Origin: Pseudomonas capsici
GTDB lineage: Bacteria > Pseudomonadota > Gammaproteobacteria > Pseudomonadales > Pseudomonadaceae
DNA: 64,000 nucleotides
Assembly: GCF_017165765.1 (NCBI RefSeq)
Contig: NZ_JAFGZD010000005.1
Coordinates: 124,001-188,000, forward strand
Direction of reading: 5' to 3'
Both the position numbers and the translations under genes were made by a program. Under the pieces are notes generated by a model. That model was given only the letters and a program-made list of their open reading frames with translations, was not told the origin of the DNA and did not search any database. Within the stretch, counting starts at the first letter, position 1, and each line of letters begins with the position of its first letter. This document shows positions 8,028-16,303 of the stretch, piece by piece.

Positions 8028-9356
8028 ATGAGCGGATATGTCCCCAACTCACCGAAGGGGTATCGCAACAGCGGCATCGATCCTGTCGATATTCACGCTC
8101 AGCATTGGGCGGAATACAAAGATCTTCCGGTGAAGAGCGAAACAGATCCTGTCAGAAAAGGCTGTGTATTCGCCAAAAGCTGTGATCTTGCAGATGGTGT
8201 GATCGATCATAAAAACCCTTCCGGATTTATTCCGGTAGAGACTCTGGCCAACTACGGACAATTCTCCCTCCTCGGCGGTCGTGAGACGGATGCAGCGGGA
8301 AATATCCAACTGAAACAACTCAGCGGGAACTCCTTACCCGCCTCCCTGGGCACTCTATTATTGGGTGGTTCCGGCGCTGCGGCTGCCACCTGCGGTGGGC
8401 TTTGTACAGTTGGAGTTGCTGGCGGCGCAAGTGTCACAACTGTTTCTGCTGCAACGGGGGCAACTGGTGGCAGCGCTATTACGGCTGGAGTGGCTGCCGG
8501 CACTTTGGCGGGCATAGTCGCATTTTTGTGGCCGTCGAGCCTTGGTGATAGCTCTCTATACACCGAGGACCAGCTCCAGTTACTGAAGAAGGCGCGTACC
8601 CGCGTCCGTCTCCATGTTGAGGAACGTGACGACGGAACCTTGAAAGGGTACGGGTACAACACTCAGAAGCGTAGTGACTGGGAAATGATTCCCGTCGTGC
8701 AATTCGTCCAGCAGGGATCTCAGCACGTAGCCGACTTCGGCGACGGCATAACTCTCATTTGGACACCAGCGGTTGATCCTGCGAGCGCTTCTGGCATCCC
8801 ACCACTAGAGGGGGCACCTCAAGCGCCACAGATCTGGATTTATCCGCCGACCGAACAGGCCGACAGCATTATCGTCAGCCCGATCTACCCCGACCAATAC
8901 AAAGACTTCATTCTCGTATTCCCGGCTGATTCAGGTGTGCAGCCGCTTTATATTGTGATGAATGTTCGCAAAACCCCGGGAACCGTCACAGGACAGGGCG
9001 AAGATGTGTTTGGCATATGGCTCATTGAGGCCAGTTCGGGAATGGGAGTTCCCATTCCAAAGGAGGTGGCAGATTCTCTGCGGGGGCGCGAATTCAAAAG
9101 CTTCGACTTGTTCAGAGCCGCCTTTTGGAAAGCTGTTTCGGAATCAGCCGTGGCCGATCAGTTCATCACGCAAAACGTTGTACGTATGCGTAAAGGTAAG
9201 GCACCCCGTGTGCGCAAAACCGACAGAGTCGGCGGCAGAATGTCATATGAGCTTCACCACCTTGAAAAGGTATCCGAGGGTGGCGGCGTCTACGACATTG
9301 ATAATCTGCGAGTGAACACACCGCGAAATCACATAGATATTCACCGGAATGAATAG
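8028..9356 (+). CDS. S-type pyocin-domain HNH DNase (bacteriocin/toxin)
   Basis: This 442-residue toxin has three visible parts. Residues 1–100 form a short N-terminal region (GYVPNSPKGYRNSGIDPV start). Residues 103–170 are rich in Gly/Ala and hydrophobic, and could insert into membranes. The pyocin-S translocation-type domain spans about 178–310, and a colicin E9-like nuclease about 320–442. The nuclease HNH/ββα-metal residues are intact: H410, H411, H435 and H439, with the same 24- and 4-residue spacings as H103, H127 and H131 of colicin E9. It should cut DNA of susceptible bacteria. The gene overlaps or abuts its immunity gene. It lacks the long N-terminal receptor-binding domain of classical S-type pyocins, so its delivery route is uncertain. 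Confidence 0.88.
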   Translation: MSGYVPNSPKGYRNSGIDPVDIHAQHWAEYKDLPVKSETDPVRKGCVFAKSCDLADGVIDHKNPSGFIPVETLANYGQFSLLGGRETDAAGNIQLKQLSGNSLPASLGTLLLGGSGAAAATCGGLCTVGVAGGASVTTVSAATGATGGSAITAGVAAGTLAGIVAFLWPSSLGDSSLYTEDQLQLLKKARTRVRLHVEERDDGTLKGYGYNTQKRSDWEMIPVVQFVQQGSQHVADFGDGITLIWTPAVDPASASGIPPLEGAPQAPQIWIYPPTEQADSIIVSPIYPDQYKDFILVFPADSGVQPLYIVMNVRKTPGTVTGQGEDVFGIWLIEASSGMGVPIPKEVADSLRGREFKSFDLFRAAFWKAVSESAVADQFITQNVVRMRKGKAPRVRKTDRVGGRMSYELHHLEKVSEGGGVYDIDNLRVNTPRNHIDIHRNE

Positions 9357-9363
9357 GTCAGCC

Positions 9364-9639
9364 ATGACAGACACACTATTGAAAAACAGTTTTTCGGAGT
9401 ACACCGAGGCCGAGTTCGTCGCACTGCTGGAAGAGCTAGCCAAAGAAGACGAAGAAGCCGAAAACGATGATCGTGCTGACTTGCTGCTGTTGCACTTCGA
9501 GAAAATCAGCGAACATCCAGCAGGATCGGATCTTATCTACTACCCAGAGCCAGGTGCGGATAATTCCCCAGAGGGCATAACGCAAATAGTGAAGAACTGG
9601 CGATTTTCGCAGGGATTGCCTGGATTCAAGGGAGCATGA
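9364..9639 (+). CDS. Colicin E9/pyocin DNase immunity protein
   Basis: The 91-residue acidic protein is clearly of the Im2/Im7/Im8/Im9 family. It has the N-terminal SEYTEAEF helix and the EHPAGSDLIYYP motif, which in Im9 contains the conserved residues that clamp the DNase, followed by the SPEGI…VKNWR helix. It should bind the upstream nuclease domain and protect the producer. The ATG at 9364 gives the usual family N terminus. An in-frame ATG at 9349, overlapping the toxin stop codon, would add five residues and cannot be ruled out. Neither has a strong ribosome-binding site, so translational coupling to the toxin is likely. Confidence 0.93.
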   Translation: MTDTLLKNSFSEYTEAEFVALLEELAKEDEEAENDDRADLLLLHFEKISEHPAGSDLIYYPEPGADNSPEGITQIVKNWRFSQGLPGFKGA

Positions 9640-10018
9640 ACACCTCGATAAACTGCAGAGGTCTAGGCCTGGGCCGTGGGTAATCCGTGGCTTGAAGTGT
9701 TTGTAGGTCATTAGGAAATGCGCAATCGCGTCGGTAGTCTGCTGCAAGGGAAAACAGCTCTGGCGCAGGTGTTGGCCCAGTTGCAGCGCGATGACTTGAT
9801 CCAGGCTTGCCATCATTTCGGGCTGGCGCGCAGGCATGTCGGACAGCTGCGCCAGGGGCGTGGTGCGCAGGCGGTGCTGGAGTCTCTGGCGAGGCAGATC
9901 GCTGCTGGCTGCCCTCAGGCTGAGACAACCTTGTCCTGGCGATTTGGCAGGTAAAGAGTAGTGCTGTTCACTTGAATAGAGCAGCATTGCGCTCCCCCAA
10001 CAACAAAAAATCCAACCT
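9640..10018. other. 379-bp gap with possible gene remnant
   Basis: No start, ribosome-binding site or recognisable domain supports a gene. On the minus strand a frame open from about 10047 leftwards encodes protein-like sequence (for example MPARQPEMMASLDQVIALQL near 9800) but continues into nonsense antisense to the immunity gene. It may be a fragment of a gene cut by the insertion of the pyocin module. Confidence 0.4.
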
Positions 10019-10396
10019 CTAAACCCCCTTCCCAGCCGCACCATCAAACTGCAACCTGGCCGCTTCGACCTCTGGCAATTTCATCAGTGTCCATTCGTAC
10101 AGCTCACGAAATGGCTGTTCCAGGCTTTGGCCTAGCGGGGTGATTTCGTATTGCACTGCCACGGGCGATAGCGAGATGACTTTTCGAGAGACCAGGCCAT
10201 TACGCTCCAGTCGTCTCAGGCATTGTGTGAGTGCCTTTTGGGTAACCCCCTCCAGCCGACGCTTGATGGCGTTGAAGCGGTGCGGCTCTTCATCCAGAAC
10301 GGCCAGAACCATCATGGACCACTTGTCTGCGATCTGATCAAACAGTGCGCGACTGGGGCAGTCCGACGAAAAACATTGTGGCTGTATTTCGAGCAT
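10019..10396 (-). CDS. HxlR-family winged-helix regulator
   Basis: From the ATG at 10396, which follows GAGGAAA, the protein is 125 residues, typical of the family. It contains the HxlR hallmark CPSR…FDQIADKWSMMVL near the N terminus, the winged helix (HRFNAIKRRLEGVTQKALTQ) and the C-terminal dimerisation helix after YEITPLGQSL. The cysteine just before the KW motif is the position used as a redox or electrophile sensor in YodB/QorR-type members. It is divergent from the ene-reductase gene at 10498. Control of that gene in response to electrophiles or quinones is the natural inference. Confidence 0.9.
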   Translation of the reverse strand: MLEIQPQCFSSDCPSRALFDQIADKWSMMVLAVLDEEPHRFNAIKRRLEGVTQKALTQCLRRLERNGLVSRKVISLSPVAVQYEITPLGQSLEQPFRELYEWTLMKLPEVEAARLQFDGAAGKGV

Positions 10397-10437
10397 CAGG
10401 TTTCCTCGGTTATACCTGGGCGACTCAAGGTGCCTAA

Positions 10438-10466
10438 TTGACATCTGGTTTACAAAATATACTTAT
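10438..10466 (+). promoter_or_regulatory. Probable promoter of the ene-reductase gene
   Basis: A perfect TTGACA lies at 10438–10443. An AT-rich stretch TATACTTAT (10458–10466) follows at −10 distance, although the best hexamer spacing is either short (14 bp, TATACT) or weak (17 bp, ACTTAT). It lies in the 100-bp space between the HxlR gene and the flavin oxidoreductase, a place where HxlR binding would block it. Confidence 0.45.
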
Positions 10467-10497
10467 GTGCCTTCCGAAATCAATGGATTCAACTTCG

Positions 10498-11622
10498 ATG
10501 TCAAACCTTGATACGAGCACTTTATTCCGTCCTTTTTCCATCCGCTCTCTGGAATTGAAAAACAGGATAGTCATGGCACCGATGACACGTCTCTTCGCTC
10601 CGGAAGGCATACCGGGTGAGGCGAGTGCTGCCTATTATCGCCGCCGGGTGGAGGGTGGCGTTGGGCTGGTTCTGTCGGAAGGGACTGTCATTGATCGCCC
10701 GGCGTCACGTAACGAGGCCAGTATTCCGTTTTTCCATGGAGACGCGGCGCTGGCCGGGTGGAGGAACGTGATCGATTCGGTTCAAGCCGCGGGTGGTCGT
10801 ATGGGGCCGCAACTCTGGCACACCGGTGCAGTACGTGGCGACAGAGGCTGGGAGCCGGATGCGCCCGTTGAAAGCCCATCGGGTCTCAATACGCCAAGTG
10901 ACCCGCGCGGTATCGCGATGAGCGAAGAGGATATTGCCGACACGGTTGCTGCGTATGCCAAGGCCGCTGCTAATGCCAAACGCCTGGGTTTCGACACCGT
11001 CGAGATTCATGGTGCCCATGGTTACCTGATCGATCAGTTCTTCTGGGCGGGCACCAATCAGCGCTCCGACCGTTACGGCGGCCCTACTATCAAAGAGCGC
11101 TCGCGCTTTGCCAGCGAGATCGTTGCTGCCGTTCGTGATGCGGTCGGCCCAGAATTCCCGATCATTATGCGTGTCAGCCAGTGGAAGCAGCAGGACTTTG
11201 GCGTGCGTGTCGCCGAGACGCCGGCGCTGATGGAGGACTGGCTGCTTCCGCTGGTCGAGGCCGGTGTCGACGTTCTGCACTGTTCGCAACGCCGATTCTG
11301 GGAGCCTGAGTTCCCCGAGATCGATGGCGAAAACGGATTGAACTGCGCGGGCTGGGCCAAGAAGGTGACCGGTGCCGCGAGCATCAGCGTGGGCTCGGTT
11401 GGCTTGCACAACGATGTAACCAATGCCTTTGCTGGCAAGGGTTCAGCTCCTGCGCTTGCGAGTCTGGACCGGCTCGTCGAGCGCATGGAGCGCGACGAGT
11501 TTGACCTGATCGCTGTAGGTCGAGTGCTGCTGAGTGATCCGGATTGGGCATCGAAGGTAGAAAGGGGAGAGCTTGCACAGTTGGGCGGATTCAACCCCGC
11601 CTCTTTGGCCGAGTTGGTTTAA
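10498..11622 (+). CDS. NADH:flavin oxidoreductase / Old Yellow Enzyme-family ene-reductase
   Basis: From the ATG at 10498 the protein has 374 residues, a full-length FMN-binding TIM barrel. Visible features are LFRPFSIRSLELKNRIVMAPMTR at the start, GPQLWHTG in the FMN region, the substrate-binding HGAHGYLIDQF, the NQRSDRYGG loop and the phosphate-binding AVGRVLLSDPDW near the end. Family members reduce activated C=C bonds with NAD(P)H. It carries MAPMTR rather than the PMCQY of the XenA/YqjM group, so it belongs to a different subgroup from the enzyme at 54360. No strong ribosome-binding site is visible; 10483 is an alternative start. Pairing with a divergent HxlR regulator is typical of electrophile-response genes. 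Confidence 0.88.
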   Translation: MSNLDTSTLFRPFSIRSLELKNRIVMAPMTRLFAPEGIPGEASAAYYRRRVEGGVGLVLSEGTVIDRPASRNEASIPFFHGDAALAGWRNVIDSVQAAGGRMGPQLWHTGAVRGDRGWEPDAPVESPSGLNTPSDPRGIAMSEEDIADTVAAYAKAAANAKRLGFDTVEIHGAHGYLIDQFFWAGTNQRSDRYGGPTIKERSRFASEIVAAVRDAVGPEFPIIMRVSQWKQQDFGVRVAETPALMEDWLLPLVEAGVDVLHCSQRRFWEPEFPEIDGENGLNCAGWAKKVTGAASISVGSVGLHNDVTNAFAGKGSAPALASLDRLVERMERDEFDLIAVGRVLLSDPDWASKVERGELAQLGGFNPASLAELV

Positions 11623-11635
11623 GCGTCTTGTGATG

Positions 11636-11662
11636 CAACTCCCGTGTTACGGGAGTTGTTGC
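11636..11662 (+). terminator. Terminator hairpin after ene-reductase
   Basis: A perfect 9-bp stem (CAACTCCCG / CGGGAGTTG) with loop TGTTA lies 13 bp after the stop codon. The downstream T-run is short (TTG), so efficiency is uncertain. Confidence 0.6.
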
Positions 11663-11720
11663 GCAATAATTCGATAATCGACGTGGCCGAGATTCTGAAT
11701 CTGGAATGTCGGCATGCCCA

Positions 11721-11746
11721 AGCCCACGTAAATGTGGGCTTTTTGT
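11721..11746 (+). terminator. Rho-independent terminator, variant of the 3606 terminator
   Basis: Stem AGCCCAC / GTGGGCT with loop GTAAAT is followed by TTTTTGTTT. It shares the preceding GCCC and the loop pattern with the copies at 3606 and about 7600. It separates the ene-reductase from the amidohydrolase gene. Confidence 0.75.
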
Positions 11747-11837
11747 TTCATCCCTGAATTATCTGGAAAACTCCTGTACTGGCACGATAATCTCATCTGC
11801 CCATGCCCACACAATAATCCCCCTGAAAGGAATCACC

Positions 11838-13685
11838 ATGTCGGAACGCTTCCAGTTCGGTTGTGCCTGTTGCAGTCCTCACATGCTGCCTGTTTATCAG
11901 CATGATCACAGCCAGTGGCAGGATTTGCTCGCTGAAGTCGCCAGGCAGGAAGGCCCGAGAGGGTTGCCGCAGGCCGTGATCTTTCATGGTGGGCACATTT
12001 ATCCGGACCCTGAAAATCCCGAGCGGTCAGTGGAAGCCATCGGCATTGCCCAAGGCAAGGTGATTGCAATTGGCAGTTATGCTTTCGTATGTACCGAAAT
12101 GGCCCCGTACAGTCCACTTGAGCGGCCGCTTGCGAGCGACGAGACACTGCTACCCGGCCTGATCGACCCGCATGCGCATCTGGTGTCGAGCGCGCTCATG
12201 ACCACCTGGACGGATTTGTCGCCATTTGATGGGCAGGATCTGAATACGGATTACGACATTGAGGTGGTCAAGGACCGGCTCCGCAAAGCGGTCAAGGCGG
12301 CGAGCGAGGCGACACCAGCGCAGGAGTGGGTGACCGGTTATGGTGTCGATCCTTCGTTGATGACGGCCTGGAAAGATATCGATGTCACTCTCCTCAACGA
12401 TATCAGCACTAAAGTCAAAATTTTCCTGCTCAATGCGTCCGGCCATATCAGCTATGCCAACGGGCCTGCTCTGGAGGCGGCGGGGTTCACCAGGGATTAC
12501 CAGAATGGAGTCCTGACCGAGCAGCAATCCCAGGCGATTGTAGGCGCGATGCCACCAACAACCCCTCAACAGATCCTTGATGGTTTGAAGATCGTGTTTC
12601 GGCAGGCGAACGAGCGCGGCATCACGACGGTGTTCGATGCGAGCGTCGGGCTGATTGCAGGGACGGTTGAGGTGCCCCTGATGAAAGGACTGGCGACGAC
12701 CTCGGCGATGACGGTCCGGGTGGGGGGCGCGCTGTACGGCAACAGCAACGACTTCATGACCTGGATCGATTGCTACAAGCCTGAGTTGTCGAGCGATGCA
12801 AACAGCCTGTTCACATTGCGTGCGATCAAGCTGATCGCTGATGGCTCGAACCAGGGGCTGACCGGGTTGCAGAGCCAGCCTTATCACTGTTGCGAAGAGC
12901 ATTCGGTGCCAGGCGTCGGTGCCTACGGTCTGTTCAATTACGATCCGGTGAGGAAACTGGCGGATGTGATGGCGTTGGCGAACTCGGCGGGTTGGCCGAT
13001 CCTGACGCACGCCAATGGCGACGAGGGCATTGCCAACGTGCTGGCTGCCTACCAGATGGCACTCAGCAAGGTGCCGCCTCCACCTGCACCCAAGCGGCCT
13101 TTCCCCACTGAACCGGCCTGGGCTGAGCAGCGTCACCGTATCGAACATGCTTCGTTGCTTCACGACGATGCAATCGGCCTGATGAAGCGCATGGCAATCT
13201 CGCCGAGCTTTCTGATCGGTCACGTCGGCTACTGGGGCAATGCGTTCAGGGACACGATTCTCGGCGGCGAGCGTGCCTTGCTGCTGGACCGCTGCGCCTC
13301 GGCGTTGAAAGCGGGCCTGCGAATCAGCCTGCACAGTGATCATTTCGTCACGCCGTTCGGCCCGCTGCGTTACATGGAACAGTCGATCGGGCGCGTGATG
13401 GAGGCCTTGAAAGGCAAGTCTCCTGCGAATGAAGACGATAACGTCCTGAACCCGGATGAGCGCCTCAATGTGCATCAGGCGTTGCGGGCTGTGACGATCG
13501 ACGCGGCCTGGCAATGCCATCTCGACCATCAGATCGGCTCGTTGCTCAAGGGCAAGCAGGCCGACCTCGTGATTCTGGCGAAAAACCCGTTGCAGTGGCC
13601 GGTGTTTAACGCCGCTGGCATGCGTGACATAAAGGTGGTGGAAACTTGGGTGAACGGCAGCAGGGTGTTTTCAGCTCCGCTGTGA
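11838..13685 (+). CDS. YtcJ-type amidohydrolase (Amidohydro_3 family)
   Basis: The ATG at 11838 follows AAAGGA and gives 615 residues. Upstream codons would cross the terminator, so this start is preferred. The metal-dependent hydrolase signatures are present: DPHAHL (first metal His pair), a LTHANGDEG strand, HRIEHASLL, and SLHSDHFVTPFGPL, followed by the end of the composite β-sandwich (GKQADLVILAKNPL). Such enzymes hydrolyse amide or N-formyl bonds; the substrate is unknown. An unusual extra N terminus carries a cysteine/histidine cluster (GCACCSPHMLPVY, residues 8–20) that could bind a metal. There is no signal peptide. It stands alone between two terminators. Confidence 0.88.
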   Translation: MSERFQFGCACCSPHMLPVYQHDHSQWQDLLAEVARQEGPRGLPQAVIFHGGHIYPDPENPERSVEAIGIAQGKVIAIGSYAFVCTEMAPYSPLERPLASDETLLPGLIDPHAHLVSSALMTTWTDLSPFDGQDLNTDYDIEVVKDRLRKAVKAASEATPAQEWVTGYGVDPSLMTAWKDIDVTLLNDISTKVKIFLLNASGHISYANGPALEAAGFTRDYQNGVLTEQQSQAIVGAMPPTTPQQILDGLKIVFRQANERGITTVFDASVGLIAGTVEVPLMKGLATTSAMTVRVGGALYGNSNDFMTWIDCYKPELSSDANSLFTLRAIKLIADGSNQGLTGLQSQPYHCCEEHSVPGVGAYGLFNYDPVRKLADVMALANSAGWPILTHANGDEGIANVLAAYQMALSKVPPPPAPKRPFPTEPAWAEQRHRIEHASLLHDDAIGLMKRMAISPSFLIGHVGYWGNAFRDTILGGERALLLDRCASALKAGLRISLHSDHFVTPFGPLRYMEQSIGRVMEALKGKSPANEDDNVLNPDERLNVHQALRAVTIDAAWQCHLDHQIGSLLKGKQADLVILAKNPLQWPVFNAAGMRDIKVVETWVNGSRVFSAPL

Positions 13686-13718
13686 TACCCATGTCGCTCC
13701 GGTAACCAGTTGACCAAA

Positions 13719-13744
13719 GAAAGCCCCTGAACTCAGGGGCTTTC
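13719..13744. terminator. Bidirectional terminator
   Basis: An 11-bp stem (GAAAGCCCCTG / CAGGGGCTTTC) with loop AACT lies between the convergent amidohydrolase and TonB-receptor genes. A/T tracts flank it on both sides. Confidence 0.8.
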
Positions 13745-13770
13745 TCGCATCTGTCCAACCCGCCTCTGAA

Positions 13771-16191
13771 TCAATACTTCCAGGTCACCGAAGCCGTCAG
13801 ATTGCGTGGCGCACCATAGTTGGTGGAACCTGCCGATTGATACAGCGACAGCAGGTATTTGCGGTCGGTCACGTTGTTCATGTTCAGCGATGTGCTCCAG
13901 TGCTCGTCGATGTCGTAGCTGGCCATCAGATCCACCAGGGCGTAGGCCTCCTGGCTGACATTGCTGTTGGTGTCCAGCTCGGTTGCGCTTTGCCATTGAA
14001 GTCGGGTGCCGACCCTGGCCTTGGGCAGGCCAGGCAGGCGGTAGGTCAGGCTGCCGCGCAAGGTATGGGTGGGGATGTACTTGCGAGCCTCGTTTCCGTC
14101 ATCGTCTTCGATCCGCACGAAGGTATAGCCGCCAGCCAGCTCAAGGCCCGGGAAGGCTTCGCCTGAAGCGCCCAGTTCGACGCCGCGGCTTTTGACGTTG
14201 GTTCCGCGATACACGTATTGACCACCGACGATCTCCCCGGTGAGTTCGGCGACGTTCTGCTGGTCTGTCTTGAATACTGCCGCGGTCACGGTCAGTCGTT
14301 CGTCGAGCAGGCGACCTTTCACACCGGCCTCCATGCTTTTGCCTTCCAGGGGCAGGATCACTCCACCGCTGGTGCTGCGCACGTACTGCGGTTTGAAGAT
14401 TTCTGTCCAACTGGTGTAAAGGCTCCACTGTGGCGTCAGGTCATAAACCAGGCCGGTGTAGGGCGTGACCTTGCCGTGTACCCGTGTGTTGTGTGGTGAC
14501 CCGTAACCCGCACCTTCGCCGTCGGCGCTGAGCATGCGTGCTCCGGCGATCCAGTGCAGGTCGTCTGCAAGGCTGAAGCGCGCACCGGCGAACAGGCTTT
14601 TCTGGCGGTCGGTGAAGCGTTGGGTATTGAGGTCGTCGGTGTAATTCAGAGCGGGTTGCACCACGTTGCCGGCCAGTGCATCGGAGAGGCTGACAAGCTG
14701 GTTGCCCGATGCGTCTCTGTAGTGTCCGCGCTCGTCATGATGGGTGCGTCCGTAGTTGGCGCCCAGAGTCAGTTCGTGTTCCCGCCCCAGGAATTTGAAC
14801 GGTCCGGACAGTCGCGCCTCACCCGTCACCTGATGCTCCGTGCTGGTGGTGCGGTTGATATAGGCGTAGGCATCGGTGGCGGTTGCCGGGATGGCGTACA
14901 GCATTTTGGTATCGGAATCCTGGCTCATCCCGGCCAGGGTCAGGGTGCTTTCCCAGCCGTTGTCGAAGGCATGAGTCAGTTCTACGAATGCTCGTTGGGT
15001 GTGAACGTCCCAGTAAGTCCAGGGTTGACCGACGCTGGAGCTGCGGCTGCTGTAGTGAATACGGTTGCCCGCGTAATCGGCGATAGGCAAGGCGCCCCAG
15101 GTGCTGCCATTGGAGTAGCTGTTCTGTTGGGTAAAGCCCACGGTCAGGGTGTCGGCATCGGACAGGTCAAAGGCCAGCAAACCTGCTGCCACATTGACCT
15201 CATGGCTGTACTGATCGAGGTAGGAGTTGCCTTTGTCGTGGGAGGTGATGAAACGTCCACGAACCTTGCCGCTGTCGGTCAGCGGGCCGGACAGATCCAC
15301 GCCCAGTCGGCGGTTGTCCCATGAGCCGATGCTGCTGTCGACTCTGGCCTGAAACGTATCGGTAGGTCGTTTGCGCACGAGGTTGACGGTGGCCGACGGA
15401 TCACCGGTACCGCTCATGAGCCCGTTGGCACCATGCAGCACGTCAACCTGCTCGAACTCGGTCATGTCCTGATCGCCCACCAGCACACCGCCCGAGAAGG
15501 GCAGGCTCATGCCGTCGTATTCGAAGTTTTCGATCTTGAAACCACGGGAGGTAAAGGCCGTGCGATCGGTTTCAAACTGTTCGACGGTGACTGATGGCGC
15601 ATTGCGCAATGCCTCTTTGACACTGTTGAGTTTGAAGTCGTCCATTTGCTCGCGGGTTACCACGCTGATCGCCTGTGGCGTGTCCTTGTCGCTCAGGCCC
15701 AGGCGCGTGGTGCTGGAAACGGGTCTGCCCCGATATCCCTGGCTCAGGCCGCCGTCTTGCGGGGCGTCATACTGAATCCGGGTCGGGCCAAGAATGACTT
15801 CGTTGCCCGCACTCTTGAGGTCTGCCGGGACAAGGTAAACCGTGACTGCGTCAGTGCGAGAAAAACTGTAACCACTGCCTTGCAGTAATTTCCCCAATGC
15901 TTCTTCGGCTGAGTAATTACCGATGACTGCACTGCTGCGCAGGCTGGCATCCAGATTCCCATCGAGCAGCACGTTTTGCCCGGACTGTCGGCTGAAGCTC
16001 AGCAGGGCCTGACGCAGTTGTTGCGCCGGGATATTGAGCGACAGTTTTTCTACAGTGCTTGCAGCGGCCTGACCCTGTGCTCCATGAGCCTGAACGGTTC
16101 CGACGAGTAAGGTGCACGCGAGCGCTGCGCCCAGGGCATTACGCTGCCAGCGGGTATCGTTTTTCAGGCTCGGGGTGGGTTTTTTGGCCAT
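13771..16191 (-). CDS. TonB-dependent siderophore receptor with STN signalling domain
   Basis: This 806-residue outer-membrane receptor has a signal peptide (about residues 1–43, ending near AHGAQG). A secretin/TonB N-terminal signalling domain follows at about 50–105 (LNIPAQQLRQALLSFSRQSG). Next come a TonB box/plug region (about 150–270, DTPQAISVVTREQMDDF) and a 22-strand-type barrel ending in an aromatic TWKY. The family imports ferric siderophores using TonB energy. The STN domain means that it also reports ligand binding to FecR. The genes for FecR and an ECF sigma factor lie directly upstream on the same strand, completing a FecIRA/FpvA/FoxA-type circuit. The plug resembles hydroxamate siderophore receptors, but the ligand cannot be read from sequence. 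Confidence 0.95.
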   Translation of the reverse strand: MAKKPTPSLKNDTRWQRNALGAALACTLLVGTVQAHGAQGQAAASTVEKLSLNIPAQQLRQALLSFSRQSGQNVLLDGNLDASLRSSAVIGNYSAEEALGKLLQGSGYSFSRTDAVTVYLVPADLKSAGNEVILGPTRIQYDAPQDGGLSQGYRGRPVSSTTRLGLSDKDTPQAISVVTREQMDDFKLNSVKEALRNAPSVTVEQFETDRTAFTSRGFKIENFEYDGMSLPFSGGVLVGDQDMTEFEQVDVLHGANGLMSGTGDPSATVNLVRKRPTDTFQARVDSSIGSWDNRRLGVDLSGPLTDSGKVRGRFITSHDKGNSYLDQYSHEVNVAAGLLAFDLSDADTLTVGFTQQNSYSNGSTWGALPIADYAGNRIHYSSRSSSVGQPWTYWDVHTQRAFVELTHAFDNGWESTLTLAGMSQDSDTKMLYAIPATATDAYAYINRTTSTEHQVTGEARLSGPFKFLGREHELTLGANYGRTHHDERGHYRDASGNQLVSLSDALAGNVVQPALNYTDDLNTQRFTDRQKSLFAGARFSLADDLHWIAGARMLSADGEGAGYGSPHNTRVHGKVTPYTGLVYDLTPQWSLYTSWTEIFKPQYVRSTSGGVILPLEGKSMEAGVKGRLLDERLTVTAAVFKTDQQNVAELTGEIVGGQYVYRGTNVKSRGVELGASGEAFPGLELAGGYTFVRIEDDDGNEARKYIPTHTLRGSLTYRLPGLPKARVGTRLQWQSATELDTNSNVSQEAYALVDLMASYDIDEHWSTSLNMNNVTDRKYLLSLYQSAGSTNYGAPRNLTASVTWKY

Positions 16192-16303
16192 TCAGGTCGC
16201 TTCCTGTGAAGTGTGCTCGGATATGCGAGTAGCAATCAGTTCCGTTAAGACGGATGAGCAATTGCGATTCCTGACGGTGTCTTGAATTATTTATGCGGAA
16301 GTT

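Noticed and set aside
12150..13529. A 459-codon minus-strand frame inside the amidohydrolase gene
   Set aside because: Antisense shadow of a well-supported enzyme with all metal motifs.
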